From positions 1,404,562 through 1,468,561 of the forward strand of contig NW_020312968.1 of the NCBI RefSeq assembly GCF_003265705.1: 64,000 bases of DNA. Reading direction: 5' to 3'. Positions 11,006 through 21,289 of this stretch are shown in pieces. Below the pieces are notes generated by a model. It saw only the letters and a list, made by a program, of their open reading frames with translations, did no database searches and was not told the DNA's origin. Position 1 is the stretch's first letter. Each line of letters begins with the position of its first letter. The position numbers and the translations under genes are program-made. Source of the stretch: Callorhinus ursinus (lineage: Eukaryota; Chordata; Mammalia; Carnivora; Otariidae).

Positions 11006-12435
11006 ACCAGTCACTTCAATATAAAAGACTTTTTCTCAAAGGAATCATTAATGCCAGTATCCTTGCGTATGTGATTACATAGTATAAACAGGGGCAATAC
11101 ATTCTATATATTTTAATTCCTATTCTAGAAATGTTCCTGCCATGCCGGGTATTTGTCAAGAGTTAAAATTTAAGAGTTCCTACATAAATACAATTTAAAT
11201 CTACAATCCAATTAATGCATTAAAAACTGACAGAGTTTTGCTAAAAATCACCATTGGTCATGTATTCTGTGCCCTGGTATTATCCCCACAGACATAGAAG
11301 GCTAAAAAAGGCCACCTATTACTGGAGAGATGTATCTAAAAAATCTCTCAGGCTGCCTGTAATAATCTCCATTATGTATAATGACCATTTTGATAATAGT
11401 CTTTAGAAGAGGTAATGGCCCTGCTGAACGGTTATTACCTGTCTGTTCATGCTGGAAGCAAGATGCAGAAGCCAGAGGGGACAGTCAAATGGTCCTTGTG
11501 GTGTATTCTGAGGAAATAAGAAATATTTAACAGAATGCAAGAAACAGACAAGCGAGCGCCTTTTGCGGCAGAACTGGCTGCCTCTCTGCCACAAGCCTTC
11601 CTGAATTTCATAATTTAAAGCAAATGCTCCCAATAATGGATCTGCTCTCAGCCTTCAGACCAATTGCATCTGAAGCATCACTAGCTGGTCTATTAAGAGC
11701 AAGAGGAAAAGACAACTGAAAGTTATCATCCTCCTTCCCGTATTACTGTTGGTGGAATCAACTCATGACAACAGCGACTCCAGTGGGGGATAGGTGATTG
11801 TTTCTCTTTGGCCTACAAAAAGGAGGCCTACCTGTGGCTTAGGTCAAACTGAGGACATGTCATGGTTCCAGGGACCAAATCTGATCCAGGCTCTGCCACA
11901 GCTCTAACTAGAAAACATACCATCCCTCCATAAAGGGTCATTTCAGAGTCTCCACAGCTTCATGCCTATGGGGCAAATGTCAGGCCCCATTTCCTGAGAA
12001 CAGATTTTGTAAAGCTTAGAGAATGCTACCCTTTATGCCTACTTAGGTCATACTTAGGTTTTCACTAAAATAGAAGAGGGAATAAGTAGTCTAGCTAAAC
12101 ATGTAATGCAAGCTTTTGATGGGAAAAATGGTCTGAAGGAGACTTTTTGTTCTGCAGAATGAAGTCACGAGTTGTTCATAAGCATTCCTGCTGGGGGAGG
12201 GGGATAGCCATAGATTCCACGGTCAAATGAAAGCAAGACAATTCTGGGTTAAACCAATATAAAGAGATTGTTTGTACAGTAAGGTTTCTTAGAACCCTTA
12301 CCATGCTTATGTGCGTGGTGAATCTCCACAAGGGGGGATAATGTAATACAGGTAGTGTTTCCCAAAAGTATTTATCCAAGGGCATTTTATGTCTGTATAG
12401 AAAACTGTGAGATATGATCTGTCATTGGTCTTATA
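11006..12435. other. Unassigned DNA
   Basis: No recognised repeat or gene. Confidence 0.45.
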
Positions 12436-12447
12436 CCTACAATGACC

Positions 12448-12648
12448 AGTACAGCAGCCACGAATCATATATGGCTATTAAAATCTTAATTAAAATCAAA
12501 TAAAATTTACAACTGTTTCTCAGTTGCACAAGCCATACTGCAAGTGCTCAATTAGCCACAAGTCTCTAGTGGCTACTATAGTGGACAGGGCAGGTGTAGA
12601 ACATCTTCATCACTCCAAAAAGTTTTATTGGGCAGTCCTGCTCTAAAT
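12448..12648. mobile_element. hAT-Charlie-type nonautonomous DNA transposon remnant
   Basis: AGCAGCCACGAATCATATAT followed by GGCTATT and AAATAAAATTT, then CAAGTGCTCAATTAGCCACA and GTGGCTACTATAGTGGACAG. This follows the common mammalian element containing 'agccacatgtggctagtggctacc...ggacagcgcag'. The two ends are partly inverted copies of each other, as in a DNA transposon. Family name (MER3/MER33-like) is uncertain. Confidence 0.6.
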
Positions 12649-13080
12649 AATAGGTGGCATTTCATACTGAATTTGAAATGCATTGTTTTACCTATCAACT
12701 AGTAATTATTACAAAATAGTCATTCTCAAAATGAGTTTTCCCTCCATAGAAAACAACATGGGCAACAGAGCAGAATATCTGATGTCCATGCCCATCTTAA
12801 CTTGACACAAATTACAACACTTATGGGGATAAAGTCGAAGTCACTTGGAAAGTGGAAGAAGGCTGGGAGGCTCTGAAATCAGAGAAATGGCCAAAGACAG
12901 CAGCAGAGAAAGACTCAAAGGTGAAAGGAGGAGAAACTGATCTTGAGGGAAAAGAGCCACACAATGATCCACGACCGAATATTGTTCTCTTCTAAGGTCT
13001 CTAATTTATTTAGAAGGCATTCTTTTACTGATCTTTGCTGGGTCCAGTGAAGGAGAACAGATTTGAATTACATAATGTTT
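12649..13080. other. Unassigned DNA
   Basis: No recognised gene or repeat. Confidence 0.45.
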
Positions 13081-13084
13081 AACA

Positions 13085-13400
13085 CAGTTCTTGGCACAAC
13101 GTAAATATTCAACATGTCTAAGGTGAAGGACAGAAAAAATTCAGTACAAGTATTTTTAAGTCCCTCATGTGCTCAACACTGTGTTAAGGGATGATAGAAA
13201 GATACATAACATTCAGCCGCTGCCCCCAAAGAGCTCAGAGTTGTCCAGGTACAAAAACAAGTTTGCCAACAAGACAAGACTTGTATATAAAGAGCCATAA
13301 ACAGAGCCTGTGGAAACTCAAATGAGGTTGAGATCACTTTCAGACAGGAAGATGAGGAACAGTTTCCTGGGGAAAGTGCTATTTGAAGTGGATCTTTAAC
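13085..13400 (-). mobile_element. Probable L2-related ancient repeat (antisense)
   Basis: TGTGCTCAACACTGTGTTAA, then CTGCCCCCAAAGAGCTCAGA and GTTTCCTGGGGAAAGTGCTA read like the antisense 3' part of an L2-class LINE (life-history: 'size of category, ... ggagctcacagtct ... gcttcctgg'). Strongly diverged. Confidence 0.45.
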
Positions 13401-13439
13401 CGTCAGAATTTTGATTGGTTGCGAGGAAGAAACAAGTGT

Positions 13440-14240
13440 ATGCTGTGAGAAAACCCAGAAACGGGGGCTTATAGAAAATCTACCAGTCTTCATGGTGAAA
13501 TTCAAGCCTCAACTCCTCCACGAAGCCTGCACCAACTATCCCAGTCCTCACAGATCTAACAGAGAGGAAAACACCACTCTGGTCACCTTCCAGGTCTGGA
13601 CTGGGAAGCATCTATGTTTCCCAAGATGCGTCTGAGGTTGGATATCCAAAATCTACCGTTAGCTACTGAGAACTAAGCATGAGATCTACTAAAAAGGATG
13701 TTGCTATAAATCTCTAACTATAGGAGATGGAATTCTAAACTGCAGAAATCCTCTCATTCCTCAGACTGACACTTTCTTACATGAAAATAATCTAGAGTTT
13801 GCATGACTCCAAATTCTTCTATTCTCTGGAACAATGACTACATCATTGAAAAACCATCGGAAGACCCACTGAAGTCTGCATACTGATGTATATGCTATTC
13901 TCAAACCCAGATGGCTATCCTAGCAATGCCCAGGAAGAAATAAATCTTGTACAAGTAAAATAAATCATAAAATCCCTGTGCATGGATAGTTCTGAGCTAA
14001 GAGCCTTCATAGGAGCATTCTATCAGGGTCTGTTTAAACCAAGTCAAGATTTCCAGAAACCAAACATCAAAGGGAAAGATTGCTTTGCAGGCTCAAATGA
14101 AAAACAAACATGAAAAAATCAGTATCTGCGATAGAATAGGAGTTCAGGAAGAGAAGACAAAGGATGGAGGCAACTAAGACACCAAAGTTCAAATTTAGCC
14201 TTGAACTGAGCAATGTTAAATAAAAGAAAATTAATAGAAA
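13440..14240. other. Unassigned DNA
   Basis: No recognised repeat. The 74-codon frame at 13411-13635 has no domain. Confidence 0.45.
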
Positions 14241-14255
14241 AGGAAGAAAGGAGGC

Positions 14256-14380
14256 AGGGGTACCTGGCTGGCTCAGTTGGTAGAGCATGCGATTCTTGAT
14301 CTTGCGGTTGTTGAGTTCAAGCCCCATGTTGGGCATAGAGCTTACTTAAAAATTGGGGGAAAAAAAAGATTTTAAAAAAA
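14256..14380 (+). mobile_element. Short CAN-SINE (tRNA-head form)
   Basis: Only the tRNA-like head is present: ACCTGGCTGGCTCAGTTGGT (A box) and TTGAGTTCAAGCCCCATG (B box), followed almost directly by TTACTTAAAAATT and an A-rich tail. The pyrimidine-rich body of the longer copies is absent. Flanks GGAAGAAAGGA / GGTAGAAAGGA are a likely target duplication. Confidence 0.88.
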
Positions 14381-14391
14381 GGTAGAAAGGA

Positions 14392-15295
14392 AAATCAATA
14401 TTTAATGAGCAACTTCTAAGTGCTAAGCAAATCTTAGTCTGGCTTTTCTAGACAAAAGAATCTGAAGAACTGATTGTTGGTACTTTTGAGAGGTGCAGTT
14501 CTAGGGTAAGGAAAGTGAGGGAAAAGTTAAAAAAGAGAAGGGTGGAAAGAGATGCAAGTTGATGTATTATTATGCTGGTCATGGCATCATGAGCCAGGAA
14601 TCAACCATACCTCTCTCCAGGTGAGTTTAGTTCATCCCTATGGGATTTCTCCAGAGAGGCTATATGGAAAAACTCATATGTGGTGGTGGGGTTTGGGGAG
14701 GATTTAACTTGTATGTTCTCCCTATCTCCTGATGCCCATTGATCAAAAAATGTGCCTTGAAGAGTTAACTGTCCCACACTTGTGGGTGTCATCATCCCAC
14801 ATCCCACATGCTCTTTTATGGAGCATCACTCGAGTCCCAAGTAGCAAAAGAAGTCAGAAACATGGGGCATGTATTTGCTCACATTCTGTCTGGCTGCTCA
14901 ATGATAATTGGTCAGCCCCAGTCAGCTGAGCAGCACGGACCCACGCAGAGTCCTTGGCCACACAACTGAAGGTCTGGGAGGCAACAGCATCTTAGAGAAT
15001 TAGGAGAGTCCCATAAGGTCTAGCTGGTATTGGTTACCATGTTAGGAGATATCATTGTATAAGGCAGGCACTATCGTGGCTGCTTTACTCATGGTACATT
15101 TGGCTTAGTTCAAAGAAAAAAATCTTTATCTATGGTCACAGCTCTAAAGCAACATAAATCACCCATAATTCAAGCCTGAAAACTTGAATTCTGAAATTCT
15201 AACTCTCTTTCCTGTTTCATTTTGGTATCATCTTAGATACAGAACTTGATGTTCTGCTTACATAAGATCATGATTCCCAAATTATGCGTTATGTT
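14392..15295. other. Unassigned DNA
   Basis: No recognised gene or repeat. Confidence 0.45.
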
Positions 15296-15299
15296 ATTT

Positions 15300-15455
15300 C
15301 ACCTATTTATATAATACATATTCTAAAAATACTAATCTTCAGAGAGGATAAAGTTACTGCACAAACTGTCACAGCTAATATATGGGAGAACCATACTTGA
15401 AAGTTTTGCCAGAGTCCAAGGTCTCTCTCTTCTTTACTGTTGATCACACCCACCA
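15300..15455 (-). mobile_element. MIR SINE fragment (antisense)
   Basis: CTTCAGAGAGGATAAAGTTA, then TGTCACAGCTAATATATGGG and CCAGAGTCCAAGGTCTCTCT follow the antisense MIR order (gcacagagaggttaag / cacacagctagtaag / aatccaagg). Confidence 0.5.
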
Positions 15456-15524
15456 ATGCTTCTCCTCTACTTAGTCCTGGCTCACTGATGAACCCCTGTA
15501 GCCACAGTCTGTTTCTTCCCTCTT

Positions 15525-15690
15525 CGGGTTATCACCTATTTGAGATATCCTCACAAAATATACTGTTTTATAAAGGATGCAACTAAGGCACAGTAAAATT
15601 AAGGACTTCCAAGAACACACACACCCAGTCAGGGAGAGCATTGGACCTACGGTTAATTTATCCACTGATCCTCTAGTCCTGAGACTAGAA
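15525..15690 (-). mobile_element. MIR SINE fragment (antisense)
   Basis: GTTTTATAAAGGATGCAACT, AAGGCACAGTAAAATTAAGG and the following CACACACCCAGTCAGGG resemble antisense MIR core. A second MIR-like copy 70 bp from the previous one. Confidence 0.45.
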
Positions 15691-15829
15691 TTCCAAAGAT
15701 AATTCAAGTTACACAACGTGTATTCAATTCCAGGGTCAGGAAGAGGAAATACGAAGACCATCTTAATTCAACTTCAAAAATGCTGAAATTTGCTAAGCAA
15801 GTAGGTCTTAAAAGTTCTCATCATGAGGA

Positions 15830-15950
15830 AATGACAGATGTTAACTGGACTTATTGTAGTGATTATTTCATAATATATGCAAATATTGAATCATGTTGGA
15901 CACCTGAAGCTAACATATCAATTATGTCTCAATTAAAAAAAAAAACCTGA
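15830..15950 (+). mobile_element. L1M 3'-terminal fragment
   Basis: TTAACTGGACTTATTGTAGT, GATTATTTCATAATATATGC, ATCATGTTGGACACCTGAAG, CAATTATGTCTCAATT and poly(A) at 15936-15947: the terminal 110 bases of an ancient L1 in sense. Confidence 0.8.
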
Positions 15951-16234
15951 AAAAATGCAAATTTATAACACAAAGTTACATCTTTAAACTTCTGAAGCTC
16001 ACAGAGACATAATTTCTGGAAGTGGAAATACTGCTGAAATGTTTGAAATTAAAATAAAAATGAGTATCAATTTACCCATCAAATGGTCATGGATTATTTC
16101 ATTTGTTTGGTTTTATTTTTTTAATGTGGCTTATATTTAAGGGAACAAGAAAGTCCTCTTGCTACTCAAAAAAAAAAAATTCCTTATTAGCTCATTAACT
16201 GCTTGAAATTGCACCTCTGGCATTCATTTCCTTT
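15951..16234. other. Unassigned AT-rich DNA
   Basis: No recognised element, apart from an A-run at about 16170. Confidence 0.45.
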
Positions 16235-16250
16235 AAGATTTCAGTTTCTG

Positions 16251-16368
16251 GATAGACATTGGGGAGGGTATGTGCTATGGTGAGCGCTGTGAATTGTGTA
16301 AGACTGATGAATCACAGACCTGTACCCCGGAAACAAATAATACATTATATGTTAATGGAAAAAAAATA
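16251..16368 (+). mobile_element. Very short LINE-1 3' UTR insertion with target duplication
   Basis: 118 bases of carnivore L1 3' UTR (GATAGACATTGGGGAGGGTA ... GGTGAGCGCTGTGAATTGTG ... AATAATACATTATATGTTAA) ending in GGAAAAAAAATA. Flanked by a 16-bp target duplication with one mismatch: AAGATTTCAGTTTCTG at 16235-16250 and AAGATTTCAATTTCTG at 16369-16384. It ends at the internal A-tract of the L1 3' UTR, not at the element's true 3' end. Confidence 0.92.
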
Positions 16369-16389
16369 AAGATTTCAATTTCTGATAAA

Positions 16390-16870
16390 ATGCAAATATC
16401 ATAAGAAGGCTAAGCATTTTAGCTGTTGTCTGATTTTTATACTTCAAGCCGCTATGAAGGTACAATCCCTTTGTTGAGAACAGGTATGAGATGCAAACTT
16501 GAGGCAGAAGGGAAAAAGGTATAGATGACTGGGTCTTCAATAACAAATACCATCTGCTTCATACCTAGAGCCAGTGTGACACCTGTCACCATCAGAAAGA
16601 AACATATCTTGACAAGACCTTATAATAATGAGGGGCTATTTACAAGATATGCTCCTTCCAAGCACTAAAACCATAACTGCAATTGGCAGGTGAAATACAC
16701 CTGTCCACCTGTCCTCCTCTAAGTAATCTCAATCGTAATGTCATTTTTCTACATCAAAGATCTGAAGAGCAGCGGCAAAAAAAAAAAAAATCTCCATCTG
16801 GCATTCTGCAACTTCTCAAACCCTGTAAAGACAGAGGCGCCAACAGCTACATTTCTACCACTGCAGCCAC
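16390..16870. other. Unassigned DNA
   Basis: No recognised gene or repeat; an A-run lies at about 16777-16790. Confidence 0.45.
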
Positions 16871-16973
16871 CCATGTGATATAGTTTGGGAATAGAGGTGA
16901 GGTTTGGTGGGGTGAGGTCCAGAGCCAATGGCCAAGAAAGAATTCTTGAGACATCTTTGGTGCAAAATGGTGG

Positions 16974-16979
16974 TTTATT
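16974..16979 (-). promoter_or_regulatory. LTR polyadenylation signal AATAAA
   Basis: TTTATT on the plus strand; lies downstream of the minus-strand TATA box at the spacing expected for the R region of an LTR. Confidence 0.65.
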
Positions 16980-17043
16980 AAAGCCTGAGGACAGGACCCT
17001 TGGGCAGAAAGAGCTGCTGCACTGGGGTTGTGAGGGGTGACTG

Positions 17044-17052
17044 ATTATATAC
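17044..17052 (-). promoter_or_regulatory. LTR TATA box
   Basis: Minus strand reads GTATATAAT about 65-70 bases before the AATAAA signal. Confidence 0.6.
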
Positions 17053-17471
17053 GTGCGAGTTGGGGGAGGTAAGGAAAAAGGAGGTTTTCAAAAAGAACTT
17101 TCATACGCTAAAGAAGACCTACAAGATACTGGAGGCCTTGCCATTGTCAAGCTAAGGTTGTTTTCCCTTCTAGCAAAGCATTAACATCAAGACCCTTGGG
17201 AGTTTCTGGAGGAATGTCATTCTCTGCCCGCCTCAAGTATTTGTCAATGGGCTGCAGGTTATAAGGACATTTAATTTTATCTACATTTCCTTCTGGAAGT
17301 TAGGTTATTGATAAGAATGCTCGTTTCTTACAAATCACTAAGACATTGTAAACTGAGGGAGACTTGTGTCTTGCGGACTGGAATCTCTATAAATTAACCA
17401 TTTATTTGCTTTTCCCTTCCCTTAGCTTTAGGGCAGCCAGTAGTGCCTGAGGAATGTCGCACAGATCCTAC

Positions 17472-17497
17472 CTTGGGCGGGGCGGGGGGGCAGGGGG
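17472..17497. repeat. G-run cluster, G-quadruplex-capable (block 1)
   Basis: Four or more runs of three or more G on the plus strand, with one-base loops (GGGCGGGGCGGGGGG core). Confidence 0.8.
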
Positions 17498-17643
17498 GTG
17501 TTAGCTTGTGCTCTGTCCTCAGCTTGCCTTCTGCTCCCTCATCACATGGTTCTGCTAAACACTGTGCAGACCTGTGCACATGGTGGAAATGTGGATGTGC
17601 TCTCTGCAAAATACTGCTACCGAGAGACACCGCTCCTGATCTG

Positions 17644-17675
17644 GCGGTGGGGCGGGGGGGTGGGGGCGGGGGGGC
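17644..17675. repeat. G-run cluster, G-quadruplex-capable (block 2)
   Basis: Runs of G separated by single C or T (GGGGCGGGGGGGTGGGGGCG core). Stronger than block 1. The open frames across it encode Pro/Gly runs and are shadows. Confidence 0.85.
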
Positions 17676-17769
17676 CGTGTCTGCCACCCACTCTCTCTCA
17701 CACTACTGTGAGTCTCTTTCCAAGCTGTTCTTGGCTTTTTAATTTGAGGTGTAGTGAACTCTGAGAACA

Positions 17770-19270
17770 ATGAGAAAAAAAAATCTCCCCCAATGCTCAG
17801 AAGTCATAAAATCTGTCATACTCTCTGAGCCGTATTATTGAAACCACCTTTTCTTTCCATTGCCTTGGCTGTATTCTGGAAACAAATTTTCTGGCCATGT
17901 GCTCATCGTGAGGGCCATACTCCTGGAAATGAACAGCGGGGATTTTGGTTGCCACAAGAAAAGGCAAATGCACGAGCCATGGACAGCACCGCTTATATCC
18001 CCAAATTCAGTTGGTCACATCTTCAGCCTTCCCTCCACTGGGTCATGTCCCTTTAGGTAATTTCTTATTCATTTTGGGTGAATGCTCCTTTCATGGGAAT
18101 TTGGGGGTTGAATATATGTTTGCAAACTCAACCAGTTCGTTTGGATTTTGTCTGTTACTTCTGAGGCAGGGGATGTTGAAAAGGTCACTCTATCAGGATG
18201 AGAGCAGTATGATATAACTATTTGAATACAGACAGAAGCTCTCTTCAGCCTCAATTGTCCCATTTATGAAATGAACTTTGAAGCTCTCCCAACTTTAATA
18301 TATAATCCTCTAAAGAGAGAATAAGGAGGGATTGGATGCTAAAGTATAATGAAAAATAGGATAATACAAGAGTTAAAACCAAGATTTAATGTTGAAGTAG
18401 TGTTTAAAAAATATATTAAAATGATATTAAAATTTTAACTTCTGAGGCTATTATTTGAAAGCTATAAATCTATTTTAAAGATCAGTAGGAGCAAAGAATT
18501 TATCTTTTTACAAAGTTTTTATAACATAAATTATGAAATCCATAGAGATAACTCAATTGCAACACAGTGAATAAATTAAAATGCATTATACATGATGTAA
18601 AAACTGTGTATTACACCATGAAATAGATGTAATGTAATTAAGGTATAAACAAATGAACTGAACATTTTTGTCTAATATATCTGTGACATTAATTTAAAAT
18701 AAAATTTAGATTGTTATTATAAAACTTTACAGAATCAGTAATTTTCATCCTAATGTTCATGATTAGGTAATTTGAAAAGATGCCTTCATATCTTTCCTGG
18801 GAAATGAACAGAATGCATTTTTAAGGACTATTTCTCAGCCCAGTCAGTGAGTCTATATCATGCTGTCTTGAGTGCAAACCTCATCTGGAACTTTGTCTGC
18901 AGAGCCATGAGAAAGGCCCCATAATAGAATTAAATGGAAGACAACTAAGAGTAGTGTTTTCACCCTCCCCCGGGACCAGCTGTATCATCACAACCAGACT
19001 CTCGTCCCTTCCAAATCTTGTCAAGCTCTTCAATTACTTGGATTTTGAAAGCATCCATGAAAGGGAATAAAGATTTGAAAATAAAAGGGGAAAGAGAACC
19101 AAAGAGGACATCATTAGTCTGTCTTTACAAGGAGTGCCAACAATAAGAAAAATCAGGACAAGTTGGCACCCAGAATCTTTCTAGGAATTAATAGATAACT
19201 TGAATTGCTATTCAAAGAAAAATATTCATTTCTCATGCCTTATTTAAACTATTTGTGATCTTATTTTTAA
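17770..19270. other. Unassigned DNA, AT-rich after 18280
   Basis: No recognised gene or repeat. Overlapping open frames at 17838-18263 on both strands have no domain. Confidence 0.45.
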
Positions 19271-19290
19271 GAATGAAAGCTAACATTCAG

Positions 19291-19490
19291 GGGCGCCTGG
19301 GTGGCTTAGTCGTTAAGCGTCTGCCTTCGGCTCGGGTCATGATCCCAGGGTCCTGGGACTGAGCCCCACATCGGGCTCTCTGCTCCGCGGGAAGCCTGCT
19401 TCTCCCTCTCCCACTCCCCCTGCTTATGTTCCCTCTCTCGCTGTGTCTCTCTCTGTCAAATAAATAAATAAAATCTTTAAAAAAAAAATG
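19291..19490 (+). mobile_element. CAN-SINE (SINEC), recent, perfect target duplication
   Basis: Full-length copy: head GGGCGCCTGGGTGGCTTAGT, body with CTGCTCCGCGGGAAGCCTGC, tail CAAATAAATAAATAAAATC plus poly(A). Flanked by a perfect 19-bp duplication AATGAAAGCTAACATTCAG (19272-19290, 19491-19509). It is the youngest-looking SINE in the window. Confidence 0.97.
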
Positions 19491-19509
19491 AATGAAAGCT
19501 AACATTCAG

Positions 19510-20395
19510 ATTATGGAACAAATGCTAAGCAGTATTTTAAACTGTCAATAGTACTTGATTGAGGAAGAAATCAAAAACTCTAGGGTGAAACAGAAGGAAA
19601 AGAACACTAATATCAGGATTCGAGTCCAAGTTACTGCAGTTCTGCGATACTAACTCCCATTGTGATGTAGATTTAGGTGTGAATACTGAGAGTATTTTGT
19701 TTTATATAAAGAGCAATTTTATTTGGCTTAAAATTTCAGTTTGAAATATCTTTAAAACCATCCACTAGGACTACAGACTGAATGCCTGAATTCTCTTTAG
19801 AAGCCAATGAGTTCTAAATACAGAAGGGAGGAGATGTGGAAGAAATACTCTTCTCAACTTCTTTCCACATGCCCAAGAGGATACGTTCAACAAACACAAA
19901 ATGGAGTAGATTCCTCTCTATAGGCTCTCCCAGACTTTAACCATGAAGGCAAAGATACTTTTTTGGTAGGAAGCAGCCAAAATACCTGGAAATGAATGCA
20001 CTTATCTTTAAGACTCTGGGGCATTCTAGTACAGTTCAGGGCAGTAAGTAAAATAGTTATTAAGTATCTACCAAGAGTTAAGCATCCTGGTGTAGTGAGG
20101 TAGCAAAGACCACCATCACTTGACCAAGTGAACACCTTGTGAGCAGCTAATCACACCATCATGAACTGAGTACCAATAACCCTTGAATTCTTATCTTCAG
20201 CTTTGACCTCACCTCACGAAGCTTCGGACTCCCTCCTTATCATCTTCACTTCAAAGCCTAACAAGGATCTCTAAGCTCACACAGATAAAAGACAACTCTT
20301 AGTTTTCCCACCCACTTATTTTCCTCCATCATTCTCCTCCATTATTCTCCCCCCAAAATAGAACATTTGGCTAAGGACAAAATCAAGACCTAATT
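19510..20395. other. Unassigned DNA
   Basis: No recognised gene or repeat. Confidence 0.45.
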
Positions 20396-20399
20396 CTTC

Positions 20400-20580
20400 A
20401 CTGTTTTTGTATCTCACCCCCCCATCCAATGCAGCAGCAAGTTCTCTTGTCTTGACCCCCAGAATCCACCAAGTCTTCACCACCACCATTGCCACCACCA
20501 TAGTAGAGGTCACATTTTTTTTCTCCCACCTGTACATCTACAATAACCTTCATTTGGTTTCCCTGCTATTTTTCCTGTTC
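20400..20580 (+). mobile_element. L2 LINE fragment (outer element, 5' part)
   Basis: ATCCACCAAGTCTTCACCAC, CACCATTGCCACCACCATAG, TCACATTTTTTTTCTCCCAC, TACATCTACAATAACCTTCA and TTTGGTTTCCCTGC follow the L2 ORF2 3' region ('ccactgccaccaccctagt ... ctggactactgcaatagcc ... ggtctccctgc'). No intact frame. Confidence 0.65.
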
Positions 20581-20639
20581 ACCCTAATCCACCACCCCCA
20601 GAAGGAGCCCAACCTCGTATCAAGGCCTGATGAATCCTA

Positions 20640-21104
20640 GGACTGTATTTTGCTTGCCATTTTCCTCCCTTTCTGAACTTGTCTAGTGCCAACCTCCCCC
20701 TCATTTGGCTGTATTCATTCCACACTGGCGTGAAAGGTTCCTTCACCGTGACAAAATAATTCTGGTACCCTTTGATCCTGTGGGTTTTTCTGCTTTGGAG
20801 AGCCTCCCTTTGATCTAAAGATGACTGCCTCTTTCTCATTCAGGTCTCAATCTAAGCATCACTTCCTCAAAGAGGTCTTCTCTGACTATCCCACCTGACA
20901 AACCTACCCCTACCCAAGCCACTACCAATCATGCTACTCTGTTGTAGTAACTTCACAGCACTTAAAAGCATCTGAAATTACCTTTCATGTGTTTTCTTGT
21001 ATTGTCTGTCTCTATTGCTCCCTTCCCCAACCCTCGAGAACTTATCTGTGTGTCTGCTATGTCTCCATGACCAAGAATATGGCTGTCACCTGCCAGGTAT
21101 TCAT
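20640..21104 (+). mobile_element. L2 LINE 3' end (inner fragment)
   Basis: CATTCAGGTCTCAATCTAAG, ATCACTTCCTCAAAGAGGTC and TTCTCTGACTATCCCACCTG are the L2 3' ORF end. The 3' UTR (CACAGCACTTAAAAGCATCT, TCTGTGTGTCTGCTATGTCT) follows, ending at GCCAGGTATTCATATTTGA. Confidence 0.75.
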
Positions 21105-21160
21105 ATTTGAGGGAGGGAGGGAGGGAGGGAGGGGAGGGAGGAAGGGAGAGAGGGAGGAAA
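21105..21160. repeat. (GGGA)n simple repeat
   Basis: Tandem GGGA/GGAG units directly after the inner L2 3' end, where an L2 tail repeat would be expected. Confidence 0.92.
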
Positions 21161-21289
21161 AAAATACTGGGATGCACCAGACACACCAAGAGAAAACTAT
21201 ATACTCTGCACTCTGAGTACACAAGTAGCCTAAATGAAAAGACATCTTTTTTTGACCCTCAACCCAGCTCAGTGTAAAAGAACTACAGC

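Larger units (their letters stand above)
16873..17455 (-). mobile_element. Class I ERV-type LTR (antisense), probably solo
   Basis: On the minus strand the order is U3, then a TATA box (about 17044-17052), then an AATAAA poly(A) signal (16974-16979) about 65-75 bases downstream, then a U5-like segment containing GAATTCTTTCTTGGCC and ending near 16873. This TATA-to-poly(A) spacing and the U5 wording fit gammaretrovirus-like carnivore LTRs. No primer-binding site or gag/pol sequence follows, so it looks like a solo LTR. The right boundary is approximate. Confidence 0.7.

Noticed and set aside
16873..17770. A complete endogenous retrovirus around the class I LTR
   Set aside because: No gag/pol/env-like reading frame, primer-binding site or second LTR seen on either side; a solo LTR explains it.
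19291..19365. tRNA-like A and B boxes in the SINE heads
   Set aside because: They are the tRNA-Lys-derived heads of CAN-SINEs with tails and target duplications, not tRNA genes; no intact cloverleaf is needed to explain them.
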